Below, piece by piece: positions 8,130-18,597 of a stretch of DNA of 53,640 nt (position 1 is its first letter; the number at the start of each line of letters is the position of its first letter). This DNA comes from Bdellovibrionales bacterium (GTDB lineage: Bacteria; Bdellovibrionota; UBA1018; CAIMNF01). The notes beneath the pieces are model-generated. The model saw only the letters and a program-made list of their open reading frames with translations, did not search any database and was not told the origin of the DNA. Position numbers and translations under genes: made by a program. Location of the stretch: assembly GCA_018266375.1 (NCBI GenBank), contig JAFEAO010000009.1, positions 1-53,640 of the forward strand, given 5' to 3'.

Positions 8130-8948
8130 CTACTGAATTTTGATCGTGCGCTTCTTGTTGAAGAGGTTGTTCAAGCGATAACGGGTGTAGAGGTTCAAGT
8201 GCTCGATCTCGGTTGGAGACGGAGATCGAACCTGCGCTTCAGCAGTCGGAGTTAGACGTCCTGTTTCGAGGCGAGCACCCTGAAGTGACTGTGTTTCGTT
8301 GGCAGTAAGGGTCTGGGTTGTTCCATTTGCGGCCTTTTTTACGAATAACGCGAGACCATTTTGTGCCGGCATCGGGCTAGTAAAGAGACCAGCGACGCCG
8401 GTCACGCTATTCGAAAACGGGAATCCGGTGAAGATATTCAACGGAATATCGACTTGGTTCATGACGTTGTCGAACGCCGTGATGACGATCGCCACGCCGA
8501 AATAGAGGTCACCGTGCAAATCACCGCCGACATAGAGGCGGGATTTTTGGAGAATTGGAATCCCAATCAACGCCGTATTAGAAGCACCTAAGCTCAACGG
8601 AAGCTCGCGGCCGTTTGGAAGCATGAAGCCCAAGTTCGGGTCGAGGCGAGACGCTTGTTCGAAGTCGATCGACAAATAAAGCTTGTTAGTGCCGTCGCCT
8701 TGATTGGCGAGCGCCATCTGACCGAAAGACTGCATGGTCTTCGGGTTCAAGATTGGAACTTCGACGTTTGGAAATTTTAGGTTCCCGATCACGATCTGTG
8801 CATCGAGATTGAGGTAGGTCTGACCGCTTACCACTTTTGTGCTTAAGTCGACGTTTTTAAGATTCAACTTCCCATCCTTACCGCAAGCGGAGAGCATCAC
8901 GATTGACGCGAGGATGAATAAAGATTTTGTTTGTTTTACCAAGTTCAT
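8130..8948 (-). CDS. Lipoprotein of unknown function
   Basis: This 272-residue protein has a lipoprotein signal (MNLVKQTKSLFILASIVMLSAC, Cys-22), followed by a short polar linker and a beta-rich region. I chose the ATG at 8948 because AAGGAG lies seven bases before it. A start eight codons upstream lacks this. Residues 50-200 contain repeated hydrophobic strands and mention no catalytic motif. The last 60 residues are polar and end in a basic tail. It lies 102 bases upstream of the PuuD-like gene on the same strand. I recognise no family. Confidence 0.7.
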   Translation of the reverse strand: MNLVKQTKSLFILASIVMLSACGKDGKLNLKNVDLSTKVVSGQTYLNLDAQIVIGNLKFPNVEVPILNPKTMQSFGQMALANQGDGTNKLYLSIDFEQASRLDPNLGFMLPNGRELPLSLGASNTALIGIPILQKSRLYVGGDLHGDLYFGVAIVITAFDNVMNQVDIPLNIFTGFPFSNSVTGVAGLFTSPMPAQNGLALFVKKAANGTTQTLTANETQSLQGARLETGRLTPTAEAQVRSPSPTEIEHLNLYTRYRLNNLFNKKRTIKIQ

Positions 8949-9206
8949 TGAGTGACTCCTTGTCGCGGGCAAAAATTACCGTCGACAAAGTCATGTCGGG
9001 CTTGACTCGCGGCGAACTTGACAAAAAAGTCAGGAAAAAAACAGTCAGTAAAAGTTGCGATCGTTGATTAAATGAATTTTACGTAGCAAATGCAAGGAAG
9101 TGCGTTCAAAATCTGCTTTGAATTACATTCATCACGCGATGAAATAGGGCGATGTTTTGTCGCGTTGTTTCTATTGACGCTTGCGCGAGTGCGAACTAAT
9201 GAGTGC

Positions 9207-11423
9207 TTAAGGCGTCTTTTTTTTTAGGCGATTTTGAATCTCGGAAAAGAAGTCGGCCACATCTTGCTCATGTTTGGCCTTGGCTTCTTCGGATTTAAAA
9301 CTCGGAGTAGCGGACTCATCCCGTTCGATGAGTAAATCTTGTGGAATGTCTTCGAGGAATCGGCACGGATTGCGAGGCAAAGCTTTGCCGTAACGAATGC
9401 GGTTTTTTGCACGCACCAAATACAGTTCTTGTTTTGCCCGAGTGATGCCGACGTAAAACAATCGGCGTTCTTCGCTCAAATCCGTACCTTCGTTGATGGT
9501 TCGTTGATGCGGAAGGTAACCGTCTTCCAGTCCGACCAGAAATACGATCGGAAACTCGAGCCCTTTCGCTCCGTGGAGGGTCATCAGCGTAATGCCATGC
9601 TTCTTTTCGTCCTCGTCTTTTTCTTCCTCTTTGGAGTCGAGGATGAGTTGCGCGAGGTATTCTTGAAGCACGATCATTCCGTTACTCGGACCACCCGCGT
9701 TGTCTGTCGCTAAATCCATCATGCCGATCGCATTGGCGAGTTCGTCGATGTTTTCAAAACGCTTCTGGGCTTTTGTAATGTCGTCTTCTTCGTCCTGAAG
9801 CGCCTTTTTTGCGCCGATGAGATCAAGCGAGTTTTTGGCCCAAAGGGAAACCTGCGACAGAAATGCTCCGTCCAGATTCGGGAATGCGGCGCGATCGATC
9901 GCCGCGAGGCCGGCACGAAGTGAGTTCAAAAGATTGTGGAACGATTCGAGACCTTTTCGAGTGCGTTCGTTCAAGGTGTCGACGAACTCGGCGTCGAGAG
10001 TGGCCTCGTAGAGAGAGCGGCCGGTCTTGACCGAGTTTTGGTGCAAGGCCTCGATGCTCGATTTGCCGATCCCGCGAGCCGGCCAATTGATGACGCGGCG
10101 AAAAGCGATGTCGTCATTTGGATTGATCACGAGCCGCCAGTAGCAGAGGGTGTCCTTGATCTCTTTGCGGTCGAGGAAAGAGAGAGCGCCGACCAATTGA
10201 TAGGGCACTTGGTGTAAGCGGAGAGCCTCCTCGAAAATCCGGGATTGCGTGTTTGAGCGGTAAAGAATGGCAAAATCGTTCCACGGACGTTCGCGGGTTT
10301 CCCACTTCGTGCCGAAACCGTCGACGACGGGTCCGGCTCGTTTTATAATTTCTTCGGCCACCATCTGGCTCTCGGCGCGATCGTCCTCGACCGCAACCGT
10401 GTGAATCGGCGATCCCTCGCCCAGGTTTGACCAGAGCGATTTCGGAAAGCGCTTCGAATTTTTAGAAATCACTTCGTTCGCGGCGGCCAGGATCGTCGAA
10501 GTCGAGCGGTAATTCTGATCGAGAATGATGCGCTTCGTGCGATCAAATGCCTTGTCGAATTGCAGGATGTGCGTCGGATCGGCGCCACGCCACGCGTAGA
10601 TCGATTGATCGTCATCACCGACCACGCAGAGGTTGTCATGTGTGCAGGTCAGAGCGCGCAGCAAGCGGAACTGAGCCGCGTTCGTGTCTTGATACTCGTC
10701 AACAAGGATGTACTTAAACCGTTTCGAGAGTTTTTCGCGAACATCGACGTGCTCTTCCAAGAGTTTCACGGTGTTAAAAATCAAATCGTCGAAATCCATC
10801 GAGTTATTGAGGCGCAGGCGCTCCTGGTAGCGGGGAAACACGCTCTGAAGTGCGATCGAGTAATCGTCATACGAGACTTTCGGACCTTTCAAGGTGTTGA
10901 AAAACTCAATCGCGCCTTCGCCTTCGAGGAAATTGTTTTTAGCCTGCCCGATTTGAAACAGAATCCAAGACGGATCGAATTTTTTGGCGTCGATATTAAT
11001 GAGTTTTAAAATCGAGCGGACCGTCGCTTCCTGATCCGAGGGATCCATGATGCTGAAGGTGGGGGTAAAACCGATCCGAGGAGCGAATTCGCGGAGGATG
11101 CGCACGCAAAGACTGTGGAACGTGGAAACGATCAGCCCCTTCGTGGAGTTTTTGCCGGCGACTTTATCCGTGAGCTTGGTCACGCGCTCTTTGAGCTCGT
11201 TCGCGGCCTTGTTGGTAAATGACATTCCCAGGATTCGATGTGGCGCAACACCGCGCTCAGCAATCAGGTAGGCGATTCGGTGAGTCATCGTGTTGGTTTT
11301 GCCGCTACCGGCGCCCGCTAAAATGAGAAGGGGGCCTGCATCATGAAGAACGGCTTCGCGTTGCGCTGGATTAAGGCGAGATAAATCGAGTTTGTGTTTG
11401 GAATGTGAAGCAGGAACTTCCAT
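9207..11423 (-). CDS. UvrD/PcrA/Rep-family superfamily 1 DNA helicase
   Basis: This 738-residue protein has all the SF1A helicase motifs. These are LNPAQREAV (Q motif), AGAGSGKT (Walker A, near residue 40), VDEYQDTN (Walker B), GDDDQSIYAWRGAD (motif III), the LDQNYRST segment (motif IV) and TLHGAKGLEFPIVFLVGLEDG with FYVGITRAK (motifs V and VI). This family moves 3'-5' on single-stranded DNA and acts in repair and in clearing replication forks. Length and motifs fit PcrA/UvrD, but the sequence alone does not separate PcrA, UvrD and Rep. A predicted promoter places the mRNA start only about five bases before the ATG, and no Shine-Dalgarno sequence is present. Confidence 0.93.
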   Translation of the reverse strand: MEVPASHSKHKLDLSRLNPAQREAVLHDAGPLLILAGAGSGKTNTMTHRIAYLIAERGVAPHRILGMSFTNKAANELKERVTKLTDKVAGKNSTKGLIVSTFHSLCVRILREFAPRIGFTPTFSIMDPSDQEATVRSILKLINIDAKKFDPSWILFQIGQAKNNFLEGEGAIEFFNTLKGPKVSYDDYSIALQSVFPRYQERLRLNNSMDFDDLIFNTVKLLEEHVDVREKLSKRFKYILVDEYQDTNAAQFRLLRALTCTHDNLCVVGDDDQSIYAWRGADPTHILQFDKAFDRTKRIILDQNYRSTSTILAAANEVISKNSKRFPKSLWSNLGEGSPIHTVAVEDDRAESQMVAEEIIKRAGPVVDGFGTKWETRERPWNDFAILYRSNTQSRIFEEALRLHQVPYQLVGALSFLDRKEIKDTLCYWRLVINPNDDIAFRRVINWPARGIGKSSIEALHQNSVKTGRSLYEATLDAEFVDTLNERTRKGLESFHNLLNSLRAGLAAIDRAAFPNLDGAFLSQVSLWAKNSLDLIGAKKALQDEEDDITKAQKRFENIDELANAIGMMDLATDNAGGPSNGMIVLQEYLAQLILDSKEEEKDEDEKKHGITLMTLHGAKGLEFPIVFLVGLEDGYLPHQRTINEGTDLSEERRLFYVGITRAKQELYLVRAKNRIRYGKALPRNPCRFLEDIPQDLLIERDESATPSFKSEEAKAKHEQDVADFFSEIQNRLKKKTP

Positions 11424-11435
11424 GTTCGATGGAAG

Positions 11436-11464
11436 AAAGTAGCAGACGGGTATCGGCTGTGCAA
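11436..11464 (-). promoter_or_regulatory. Promoter for the UvrD-like helicase gene
   Basis: On the minus strand, TTGCAC (11459-11464) and TACTTT (11436-11441) are separated by 17 bases. The -10 box ends 12 bases before the ATG at 11423, so the predicted leader is about five bases. Confidence 0.5.
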
Positions 11465-11474
11465 CCTGACTAAA

Positions 11475-11903
11475 TTATTTTTTAGCCGGCAGCTCGGTCA
11501 TCTCTTCGTCTTCAATTTCGATGTTGTCGACGAGGGTCATTGAGACGTGCATCATTCTGCGGCCGGTGTTTTCCACTACTTGGGATAACGCTCCATTTGC
11601 GTACTGGTTTGAGGGCACACAGTCGGACATCACGATCGCGCTTGCATCGGTATAGGTGTAGGGTTTTTTGTTTTCACCTTTGAGAGTTTCTTGCGCGGTC
11701 CAGAGTTGAAGCCGGATTTTTGGGAGCGAGCCCTTCTCGCAGTCGCGTTTAGGCGCTTTAAACTTCAGATTGACGACATACTTTGGCAGGAGCTCGAAAT
11801 AATGAAACTTCGCATCGAAAACTTTGGGCGTGCTCGCAAAAGCAGATGCGTTGAGCGAGACCGCGGCGAAAAGAATTCCAACAAGAGGTTTAAAAGTGTT
11901 CAT
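11475..11903 (-). CDS. Small secreted protein of unknown function
   Basis: This 142-residue protein has a signal peptide (MNTFKPLVGILFAAVSLNASAFA). The mature part is beta-like and has two cysteines (KRDCEKGSL and MSDCVPSN), which could form a disulphide. The C-terminus is acidic (EIEDEEMTEL). I recognise no family. It is divergent from thyA with only 24 bases between the two start codons, so the two promoters must overlap the genes. No Shine-Dalgarno sequence precedes the ATG. Confidence 0.65.
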   Translation of the reverse strand: MNTFKPLVGILFAAVSLNASAFASTPKVFDAKFHYFELLPKYVVNLKFKAPKRDCEKGSLPKIRLQLWTAQETLKGENKKPYTYTDASAIVMSDCVPSNQYANGALSQVVENTGRRMMHVSMTLVDNIEIEDEEMTELPAKK

Positions 11904-11927
11904 GGATTTATGTTAAGCTGAAGTGGA

Positions 11928-12737
11928 ATGAAATCCTACCTCGACTTAATGAAAAAAATCCTGGACGAGGGAACCCCAAAAAAAGATCGCACCGGCACTG
12001 GCACCTTGAGTTTGTTTGGAGCTCAGTTGCGCTACGACCTGAATGACGGCTTCCCGCTTGTGACGACCAAAAAGGTCCACCTGCGCTCGATCATTCATGA
12101 GTTACTTTGGTTTTTAAAGGGTGAGACCAATATTGCCTACCTCAAAGAAAATGGGGTCAGTATTTGGGACGAGTGGGCGGACGAGAAGGGGAGCCTGGGG
12201 CCGGTCTACGGCGCACAGTGGAGATCCTGGACTGCTCGAGATGGTCGTACCGGCGAAGTAAAAACGATCGATCAGATTTCGCAGGTGATTGAGCAGATTA
12301 AAAAGAATCCGGATTCGCGTCGCTTGATCGTGAGTGCCTGGAACGTCGGCGAACTCGACAAGATGGCGCTCGCCCCTTGCCATGCTTTCTTCCAATTTTA
12401 CGTCGCGGATGGAAAGCTCTCTTGCCAACTCTATCAGCGCTCGGCGGACTTCTTTTTGGGAGTACCGTTTAATATCGCGAGTTACGCGCTCCTGACGATG
12501 ATGATCGCCCAAGTTTGCGGACTCAAGTGCGGCGACTTCGTGCATACGTTTGGGGATCTGCACCTGTACTCCAATCATCTGGAGCAAACCAAGTTGCAAC
12601 TCTCGCGTGAACCTCGTCCTTTACCGACAATGAAGATCAATCCTGCGGTAAAAAACATTTTTGAATTCCGTTTTGAGGATTTCACGCTCGAAGGGTACGA
12701 CCCACATCCGGGGATCAAGGCCCCTGTCGCCATATGA
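11928..12737 (+). CDS. thyA: Thymidylate synthase
   Basis: This 269-residue protein is ThyA. It makes dTMP from dUMP with methylenetetrahydrofolate as the methyl donor and reductant, leaving dihydrofolate. [11 protein letters not shown] (residues 21-31) is the phosphate-binding loop and [12 protein letters not shown] carries the nucleophile Cys-151. The ending, [14 protein letters not shown], is nearly identical to that of classical ThyA proteins. A TATGTT box at 11909-11914 lies 13 bases before the ATG, and GTGGA just before the ATG is too close to be a good ribosome-binding site. The stop is ten bases before the dihydrofolate reductase start, which recycles the dihydrofolate formed. Confidence 0.97.
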   Translation: MKSYLDLMKKILDEGTPKKDRTGTGTLSLFGAQLRYDLNDGFPLVTTKKVHLRSIIHELLWFLKGETNIAYLKENGVSIWDEWADEKGSLGPVYGAQWRSWTARDGRTGEVKTIDQISQVIEQIKKNPDSRRLIVSAWNVGELDKMALAPCHAFFQFYVADGKLSCQLYQRSADFFLGVPFNIASYALLTMMIAQVCGLKCGDFVHTFGDLHLYSNHLEQTKLQLSREPRPLPTMKINPAVKNIFEFRFEDFTLEGYDPHPGIKAPVAI

Positions 12738-12747
12738 GGACCGCTAT

Positions 12748-13263
12748 ATGAAGGTGATCGCGATCGCCGCGGTCGCGCGTAACGGTACGATCGGTAACGA
12801 TCTTGATCTCCCGTGGGAGATCCCGGAGGATATGCGGTTTTTCCGCCAGTCGACAAAAGGCCAGGTCGTCATCATGGGCCGGAAGACCTTTGATTCGCTT
12901 AAAAAAGCGCTCCCCAACCGCGAAAACATCGTGATCACACGCGATCAGAACTGGAAAGCGGACGACGTCCGCGTGTTCAACGATCTGGGCGCCGCCATCG
13001 AAGCCGTAAAAAAAGAGGCTAAAACGCCTGGTGTAAATTGTTTTGTGATCGGTGGGGCGCAGATTTACGGCGAGAGCTTTAAATACCTGGATGAAGTCTG
13101 GCTCACCGAAATCGATAAAGACTACCCGGGAGATATTAAATTCCCGGACTACATGGACGGGACCTTTCTCCGGCCGGAGTTCGATAAGTTCGAGTCCACC
13201 CCTCAAAAAGAGGCGACTCCGTTCGATGATCGCTATTTTTTTTGCAAATACCGCCGAAAATAG
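12748..13263 (+). CDS. folA: Dihydrofolate reductase
   Basis: This 171-residue protein is DHFR. It reduces dihydrofolate to tetrahydrofolate with NADPH. MKVIAIAAVARNGTIGND and LPWEIPEDMRFFR are the substrate and cofactor loops. Glu-27 takes the place of the catalytic Asp found in E. coli, a common variant. MGRKTFDSL and FVIGGAQIYGE are the NADPH-binding segments. I chose the ATG at 12748 because GAGGA overlaps the thyA stop and sits seven bases upstream. thyA and folA thus form a two-gene operon. Confidence 0.95.
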   Translation: MKVIAIAAVARNGTIGNDLDLPWEIPEDMRFFRQSTKGQVVIMGRKTFDSLKKALPNRENIVITRDQNWKADDVRVFNDLGAAIEAVKKEAKTPGVNCFVIGGAQIYGESFKYLDEVWLTEIDKDYPGDIKFPDYMDGTFLRPEFDKFESTPQKEATPFDDRYFFCKYRRK

Positions 13264-13476
13264 CGTTTAGCAAAAGCCGAAAACGTAGTGATTACATTAG
13301 ATTAAACCATGTTGTAGAAAAAATGATTTCCTTACACTTTTCTAGTTGAAAACTTTAATTATACATGATTAGTTGACCGCACTTTAGTCATCCACATGTG
13401 AGAGAGATGGCGAGAAAAGTGATTTAACCGCCGGTGGTAAGTAGAGAGACCAACGGTACTTCGTAGGAGAGACAGT

Positions 13477-13944
13477 ATGAAAAGAGGACGCCCTAAAGGC
13501 AAATCTAGCGACAAACGTTCATTCGGCCCATTGGGAGACCTCATCCGCAAGAAACGCCTTGATAAGAATCTTGGCCTTCTGGATGTAGCGAAAGCGGTGA
13601 AATGCTCTGTTCAGTTCATTTCGAACATCGAACACGGCCGTGCTCCGCTTCCTTGGGATAAAGCAGAGAAACTCGCAACTTACTTGGAAATCCCGATGGA
13701 CGAACTGCAAGCAGCTAATCTGTCTATCCGCGCGGATTTCAAGAGCTTCATGGCTACTTCTAAAGGCAAGAAAGTCGCTAAAGCCAACACCGCACTCGTT
13801 AACGTGAAAGACGCGGCGAGCGTTGTTGCGGTATCTGCACAAGATACGCAACTCAACGACATCATCCGCCTCTATCAAGGCGCGACGATCGCTGGCAAAA
13901 AGAAGTTCTACTCCGAAGCCAAGAAACTTCTGGAAACAATTTAA
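13477..13944 (+). CDS. XRE-family DNA-binding regulator
   Basis: This 155-residue protein has an XRE/Cro-type helix-turn-helix at residues 20-75: GDLIRKKRLDKNLGLLDVAKAVKCSVQFISNIEHGRAPLPWDKAEKLATYLEI, given here in parts as the LxxVAKAVxCS helix, the VQFISNIEHGR recognition helix and the WDKAEKLA closing helix. The N-terminus is basic (KRGRPKGK), like an AT-hook. Residues 75-155 are Lys/Ala-rich and contain no recognised domain. GGAGAG lies just before the ATG. It is a single gene with a long hairpin terminator after it. Target genes are unknown. Confidence 0.85.
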   Translation: MKRGRPKGKSSDKRSFGPLGDLIRKKRLDKNLGLLDVAKAVKCSVQFISNIEHGRAPLPWDKAEKLATYLEIPMDELQAANLSIRADFKSFMATSKGKKVAKANTALVNVKDAASVVAVSAQDTQLNDIIRLYQGATIAGKKKFYSEAKKLLETI

Positions 13945-14286
13945 TTTCGTTTGTTAGTTCGAGAGAGAGAAAAGCGGGTTGCAGGATTGGAATCGGAGCG
14001 AGTAATCGCGGCGGCTCCCTGACTGCAGCCCGTTTTTTTTTGAAGGAAAAATGATGAAGTCGTTGAAATGGGCGTGACGATAAAAAACTAGAAAATTGCG
14101 TGATCAAAATTGTTTCGAAAATCCACTTTCGAGATTTTTCTGACCGGAAAGACGCCACAGTAAAGCACGCGCTGAGGAAAATTCCGGAATTTGACGACAG
14201 GATATAGAGAGTTATATATAATGATAGTGCATCGATAACCGAACTCAAAAAACTGAAGTTCGAAGTGGCGTAAGAGTTTTCAGACC
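13945..14286. other. 342-base region between the XRE and HNH genes
   Basis: This region holds a hairpin terminator (13974-14041), a short inverted repeat TCGAAA/TTTCGA near 14118-14135, and a promoter-like TTGACG with an AT-rich TATATATAAT stretch around 14190-14220. The latter probably drives the HNH gene. I see no coding region in it that looks real. Confidence 0.5.
13974..14041 (+). terminator. Intrinsic terminator of the XRE gene
   Basis: CGGGTTGCAG (13975-13984) pairs with CTGCAGCCCG (14023-14032), with one G-U pair, and is followed by nine T residues (14033-14041). The 38-base loop contains a second stem, GGAGC/GCTCC. A branched terminator of this size is longer than usual. Confidence 0.8.
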
Positions 14287-14610
14287 ATGTCCGACGACGA
14301 ATATTTTTTTCTGAATCCCGAGCACACCGATCCGAAACGGCTCAAAAAAGAGCGCGAGAAAGCTCGCGAGCTCCGACAATCGTCTTGGTGGAAGCAAAAG
14401 ATCGCCCAAGGACTTTGTCACTACTGCGGTCGCAAGTTCCCACCCAAAGAGTTGACCATGGACCATCTGGTCCCACTCGCAAGAGGTGGAACTTCCACGA
14501 AAAATAATCTCGTTCCGGCGTGCAAAGAATGCAATGCAAAAAAGAAACTCAAAACTCCGGTCGACGAACTTCTCAGCCAAATTTCGCAGAAACCGGAAAA
14601 CGACGAGTAA
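14287..14610 (+). CDS. HNH endonuclease
   Basis: This 107-residue protein has an HNH nuclease domain with a zinc-binding frame. LCHYCGRKF gives Cys-44 and Cys-47, LTMDHLVPLARGG gives the Asp-59/His-60 pair of the active site, and NNLVPACKECNAKKK gives the Asn and a second CxxC (Cys-79, Cys-82). The N-terminal 35 residues are charged and helical. Such small HNH proteins cut or nick DNA and occur in defence, mobile and housekeeping settings. No methylase or other partner is adjacent. A strong AT-rich promoter lies upstream, with a leader of over 60 bases and no clear ribosome-binding site. Confidence 0.88.
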   Translation: MSDDEYFFLNPEHTDPKRLKKEREKARELRQSSWWKQKIAQGLCHYCGRKFPPKELTMDHLVPLARGGTSTKNNLVPACKECNAKKKLKTPVDELLSQISQKPENDE

Positions 14611-14816
14611 CTCGCGTAAATCAACTTCGCCCGCGAAAAATAGATTTCTTCGCGCGTGAGCACAGTTAAAGATTTTATCTAAAACGTGAGTGACGCACTG
14701 CAAAATCCCAATGCGAACTCAAGATTGTCACGAGAAGGTCATTGCCATTTACCGACAATTTTCCTACTCTAAATCCATTCCGAAGTACTCAATTTAATAG
14801 GATGGAGCGGCCAAGC

Positions 14817-15395
14817 ATGAATGCAGGTCTGCGCAAATTTGCGCTTTTTGGTGGAGTCGTCGTCTTCGGGTTGCTAGTAGCAACTTGGCAAGTTTTGCCC
14901 CGGACGTCGAACCAAGGTTATCAGCCCGAACAACCGATCCCTTTTAGTCATAAACTTCACGCGGGAACATTTCAAATTCAGTGTCGATACTGTCACACCG
15001 GCGCGTACAAGTCGCAAAGCGCGGGCATTCCTTCGCTTTCTACCTGTATGAACTGCCACAGCGCCGTTCGCACCGACAGCCCATGGATTCAAAAAATTCA
15101 GAAGGCTTACGCTGAAGGTAAAGCGATCGAGTGGGTTCGTATTCACGAAGTCCCGGATCACGTTCACTTCAACCACAAACGCCACATCGCCAAAGGCGTT
15201 CAGTGTGAAACCTGTCACGGCCCGATCAAAGAGATGGACCGCGTTTACCAAGCGGAGCCGCTCACCATGGGCTGGTGCTTGAACTGTCACCGCGGTTTCG
15301 AAACACCGAAGTATCTTCGTAAAAACGTCTATCCGGAGAATCCGGATGGAGACGAACCGGTGGCGCCGTTTAGCTGTAATACTTGCCACTACTAG
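14817..15395 (+). CDS. actA: Alternative complex III subunit A, pentaheme cytochrome c
   Basis: This 192-residue protein has one N-terminal membrane segment (residues 6-25) and five CxxCH heme sites, at Cys-56, Cys-77, Cys-130, Cys-154 and Cys-187. This is the pattern of ActA, the periplasmic multiheme subunit that passes electrons from the complex onward. I chose the ATG at 14817 because GGAG lies nine bases before it. An ATG five codons earlier has none. It is the first gene of actABCDEF, and the next gene follows after 25 bases. Confidence 0.93.
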   Translation: MNAGLRKFALFGGVVVFGLLVATWQVLPRTSNQGYQPEQPIPFSHKLHAGTFQIQCRYCHTGAYKSQSAGIPSLSTCMNCHSAVRTDSPWIQKIQKAYAEGKAIEWVRIHEVPDHVHFNHKRHIAKGVQCETCHGPIKEMDRVYQAEPLTMGWCLNCHRGFETPKYLRKNVYPENPDGDEPVAPFSCNTCHY

Positions 15396-15420
15396 GCGGA
15401 CTGCCAAGAGGATTGATCAG

Positions 15421-18400
15421 ATGAGCGACAACAAGATGGACAATCAGAAATTTGAAAAACCCCGCCACTGGGTCACTCTCGACGAGTTGACTCCGGAATA
15501 TTGGGCGGATTCGAAAATTCAAGAACGCCGCGGTCAGGAGTTTTACGACAAACCGATCGAGACCATTGCAGCGATCGATAACATGGATAAGGCCGGTGTC
15601 AGCCGACGTGACTTCCTCACTGTCATGGGAGCGAGTATGGCGATGGCGAGTTTTGCATGCGCCCGCCGACCGTTGAATAAAATCATCCCGTACGTCGTGC
15701 AACCTCAGGAGCTCACTCCGGGCGTGCCGTTGTATTACGCTTCGACGCTCAAAATTCGCGGTCACAGCCACGGTATCGTGGTTCGGACTCGAGAAGGCCG
15801 TCCAATCAAGCTCGAAGGTAACGACTTGCACCCGATCAACCAAGGTGCACTCGGCGTCGAAGGCCAAGCCGCGATTTTGGGCCTCTATGATCCGGATCGT
15901 TTGAAGGCGCCGATGAAAGGCGCGAAAGGCGGATCAAAAACGACTGAATCCTGGAAAGATGTCGACAGTATAGTCACCGGCGCGTTCAAAGATGCGCGTA
16001 AAGTACGCATCGTGAGCTATCCGTGCACGAGCGATAGTACTCGTCGGATCATGAAAGAATTCATGACGGGCTTCGCCGACGCGAAATGGCTCGAAGTGGA
16101 TCCGCTCGGCCGTGACGACGTCGCTGACGGACAAGGTGAATCCTACGGCGGCCGCATTGTGCCGACTTATCACTTCGAACACGCAGAAGTTGTTGTTTCA
16201 TTCGGCGCCGATTTCCTCGGGAGCTGGGGTAACGAAGTCGAAAACTCCCGTGACTGGGCGAAGGGCCGCAAGCTCTTTAAAAAAGAAGACAAACTCTCGA
16301 AGCTTTTTGTTTACGAATCCAACTTCAGCGTTACCGGCGCGAACGCGGACGAACGTCTTGCGATCATTCCGGGCAACGAACTCGCGGCTGCCCTCGCGGT
16401 GGCTTATGAGCTCATGATCAACCAGAAGAAAGGCAGGTTCGCGGAGAGTGCGGAAGTAAAAGCCATCTTCACGGGACAGACGCTCGATAGCCTGCTCGGT
16501 AAAGCAGGCGGTCTTGACCATGCTAAAGTCAAGGCGACGGCGGAAGCGCTATGGGAAGCGCGCGGTAAGAGCTTGATCGTCGGAAGCGGCGATACTGCTC
16601 TCCAAGTCGTGATCAACCTGTTGAACTCGAATCTCGATAACGAAGGCAAGACGGTCGATGGCAACGGCGACGTGAGCATGGGTGTTTCTAATATCCGCCA
16701 ACTCGCACAACTCCAAACCGAACTTGAAAGCGGCTCGGTCGATGTGGTGATCTTCCACAAAGTAAATCCGGTTTATTTCCTCCCGAACGGCGAAGCTTTC
16801 GCCAACGCTACGAAAAAATGTAAAGCAGTTATTAGCATCAACACCCACCTCGATGAAACAAACGACATGGCCGATGTGGTGCTTGCCGAGAGCCATGATC
16901 TCGAGTGCTGGGGCGACGGGCGTCCTCGTCCATCGATCTACTCGTTGCAGCAGCCGACGATCAGTCCGATCGCCGACACCCGCAGCTTTGAAGACATCCT
17001 GATCAACTGGGTGCGCGGCGGAGTGAAGGGGTCGGGTTTGCTCGCGACGACCGCGGCAAACGCTAAAGGCAATTACTACGATTACGTCAAAGAAAACTGG
17101 AAACAAAATGTGTTCATGGCTTTTGGCAAAGGTCGGACGTTTCTCGATTTCTGGGAAACCGCACTTCAAAAAGGCGTCGTGCTCGGTAAAGTGGCTCCGG
17201 CTCACGAACGCGCATTCAAAATGTCTGCGTTGAAATCGGTTCAAAAAGCTGCCGGCGAGTTGAAGTCGCTCACGATCGCCAAAGCTAAAAAAGGACCGGC
17301 GATCGAAGGAAGCGGTATCATGCTCGGTACTTACGCATCTTCGATGGCGGATGGACAAGGCGCTAACAACGCTTGGTTGCAAGAGCTTCCGGATCCGATG
17401 AGCACCGTGACTTGGGACAATTATTTGAACGTCGGCCCTGCATTCGCAGCCGAACTCGGACTCCAGTCGAACGACGTAGTCACGGTGAAAACCGAAGGCA
17501 ACTCGATTGAGATCCCGGTGCTCGTTCAACCTGGCATCGCAAAAGGCGCGGTGACGGTGGCGGTTGGATACGGACGCAGAATCGCGGGTAAAGTCGGCTC
17601 GCATGTCGGTCAAAACGCGTTCAAGTTCGTCAGATTCGACGGCGAAAACGGGATGGTGTTCGGCGGTATGCCGGTCACGATCGCGAAAACCGGTAAAAAA
17701 TATGAACTTGCGGTCACTCAGGGTCATAACAAAACCGAGGGCCGCCCGATCATCAACGACATCACTTACGAGCAATACAAAAACAACGAGTCAGCCGCGA
17801 ATCACACGGATCCGCATTTGCGTTTGAAAGAAGTCCCGACTCTCTGGGGTTCTTCACCGGTTGACTACGCCAAGCAACCTTACAAGTGGATCATGGGGAT
17901 CGATCTCAACGCTTGTACCGGTTGCGGCGCTTGCGTGATCGCATGTCAGTCGGAAAACAATATCCCGGTCGTTGGACGTGATCGCGTTCGCCAAAGCCGC
18001 GAAATGCACTGGATGCGTATCGACCGTTACTACACGGGGAATGAAGAAAACCCGAATGTGGTGTTCCAACCAATGCTGTGCCAGCACTGCGATAACGCTC
18101 CATGCGAAACCGTTTGTCCAGTCATCGCGACCTCGCACTCGGAAGACGGCTTGAATCAAATGACTTACAGTCGTTGCGTCGGTACTCGTTACTGCCAAAA
18201 CAACTGTCCGTACAAAACTCGCCGTTTTAACTTCTTCGATCACTGGAAGGACTACAAAGACACGATGAACTTGGTGTGGAACCCGGACGTCACCGTTCGT
18301 TCGCGCGGGATCATGGAAAAATGTACGTTCTGCGTTCAGCGGATCAACGAAGCTAAAGGCAAAGCGAAAGATCGTAACGTGAAGATCAAGGATCAGGATC

Positions 18401-18597
18401 TGAAGACGGCGTGTCAGCAGACTTGTCCGACGGAAGCAATCGTTTTCGGTAACGAAAACGACGGCGACGCGCAAGTGTTGGGTTGGAAAAACCATCCGCG
18501 CGCGTTCCGCGCTCTCGAAATCTTAAACACTCGTCCGGCAATCCACTATCTCACGAAAGTCAGAAACATCGAGGGCGGAGGTGAACATCATGGCTAA
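15421..18597 (+). CDS. actB: Alternative complex III subunit B, iron-sulfur protein
   Basis: This 1058-residue protein is ActB. It starts with a long N-terminal region and a Tat signal ([10 protein letters not shown], residues 61-70). The first half resembles a molybdopterin oxidoreductase but, as in known ActB, need not bind molybdenum. The last quarter (from about residue 830) has ferredoxin-like cysteine clusters: [40 protein letters not shown] and KCTFCVQR followed by [10 protein letters not shown]. These fit three 4Fe-4S and one 3Fe-4S cluster. It relays electrons from quinol oxidation to ActA. AGAGGA precedes the start. The stop overlaps actC. Confidence 0.95.
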   Translation: MSDNKMDNQKFEKPRHWVTLDELTPEYWADSKIQERRGQEFYDKPIETIAAIDNMDKAGVSRRDFLTVMGASMAMASFACARRPLNKIIPYVVQPQELTPGVPLYYASTLKIRGHSHGIVVRTREGRPIKLEGNDLHPINQGALGVEGQAAILGLYDPDRLKAPMKGAKGGSKTTESWKDVDSIVTGAFKDARKVRIVSYPCTSDSTRRIMKEFMTGFADAKWLEVDPLGRDDVADGQGESYGGRIVPTYHFEHAEVVVSFGADFLGSWGNEVENSRDWAKGRKLFKKEDKLSKLFVYESNFSVTGANADERLAIIPGNELAAALAVAYELMINQKKGRFAESAEVKAIFTGQTLDSLLGKAGGLDHAKVKATAEALWEARGKSLIVGSGDTALQVVINLLNSNLDNEGKTVDGNGDVSMGVSNIRQLAQLQTELESGSVDVVIFHKVNPVYFLPNGEAFANATKKCKAVISINTHLDETNDMADVVLAESHDLECWGDGRPRPSIYSLQQPTISPIADTRSFEDILINWVRGGVKGSGLLATTAANAKGNYYDYVKENWKQNVFMAFGKGRTFLDFWETALQKGVVLGKVAPAHERAFKMSALKSVQKAAGELKSLTIAKAKKGPAIEGSGIMLGTYASSMADGQGANNAWLQELPDPMSTVTWDNYLNVGPAFAAELGLQSNDVVTVKTEGNSIEIPVLVQPGIAKGAVTVAVGYGRRIAGKVGSHVGQNAFKFVRFDGENGMVFGGMPVTIAKTGKKYELAVTQGHNKTEGRPIINDITYEQYKNNESAANHTDPHLRLKEVPTLWGSSPVDYAKQPYKWIMGIDLNACTGCGACVIACQSENNIPVVGRDRVRQSREMHWMRIDRYYTGNEENPNVVFQPMLCQHCDNAPCETVCPVIATSHSEDGLNQMTYSRCVGTRYCQNNCPYKTRRFNFFDHWKDYKDTMNLVWNPDVTVRSRGIMEKCTFCVQRINEAKGKAKDRNVKIKDQDLKTACQQTCPTEAIVFGNENDGDAQVLGWKNHPRAFRALEILNTRPAIHYLTKVRNIEGGGEHHG

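Noticed and set aside
13862..14248. 128-residue minus-strand frame between the XRE and HNH genes
   Set aside because: It covers the XRE terminator and the end of the XRE gene and has no recognisable start or domain.
14287..14610. HNH gene as part of a defence system
   Set aside because: No methylase, helicase or other defence partner lies beside it.
16549..17775. 408-residue minus-strand frame inside actB
   Set aside because: It is fully antisense to a well-supported gene. Its composition (rich in Arg, His, Phe, Val) is that of reverse-strand coding DNA.
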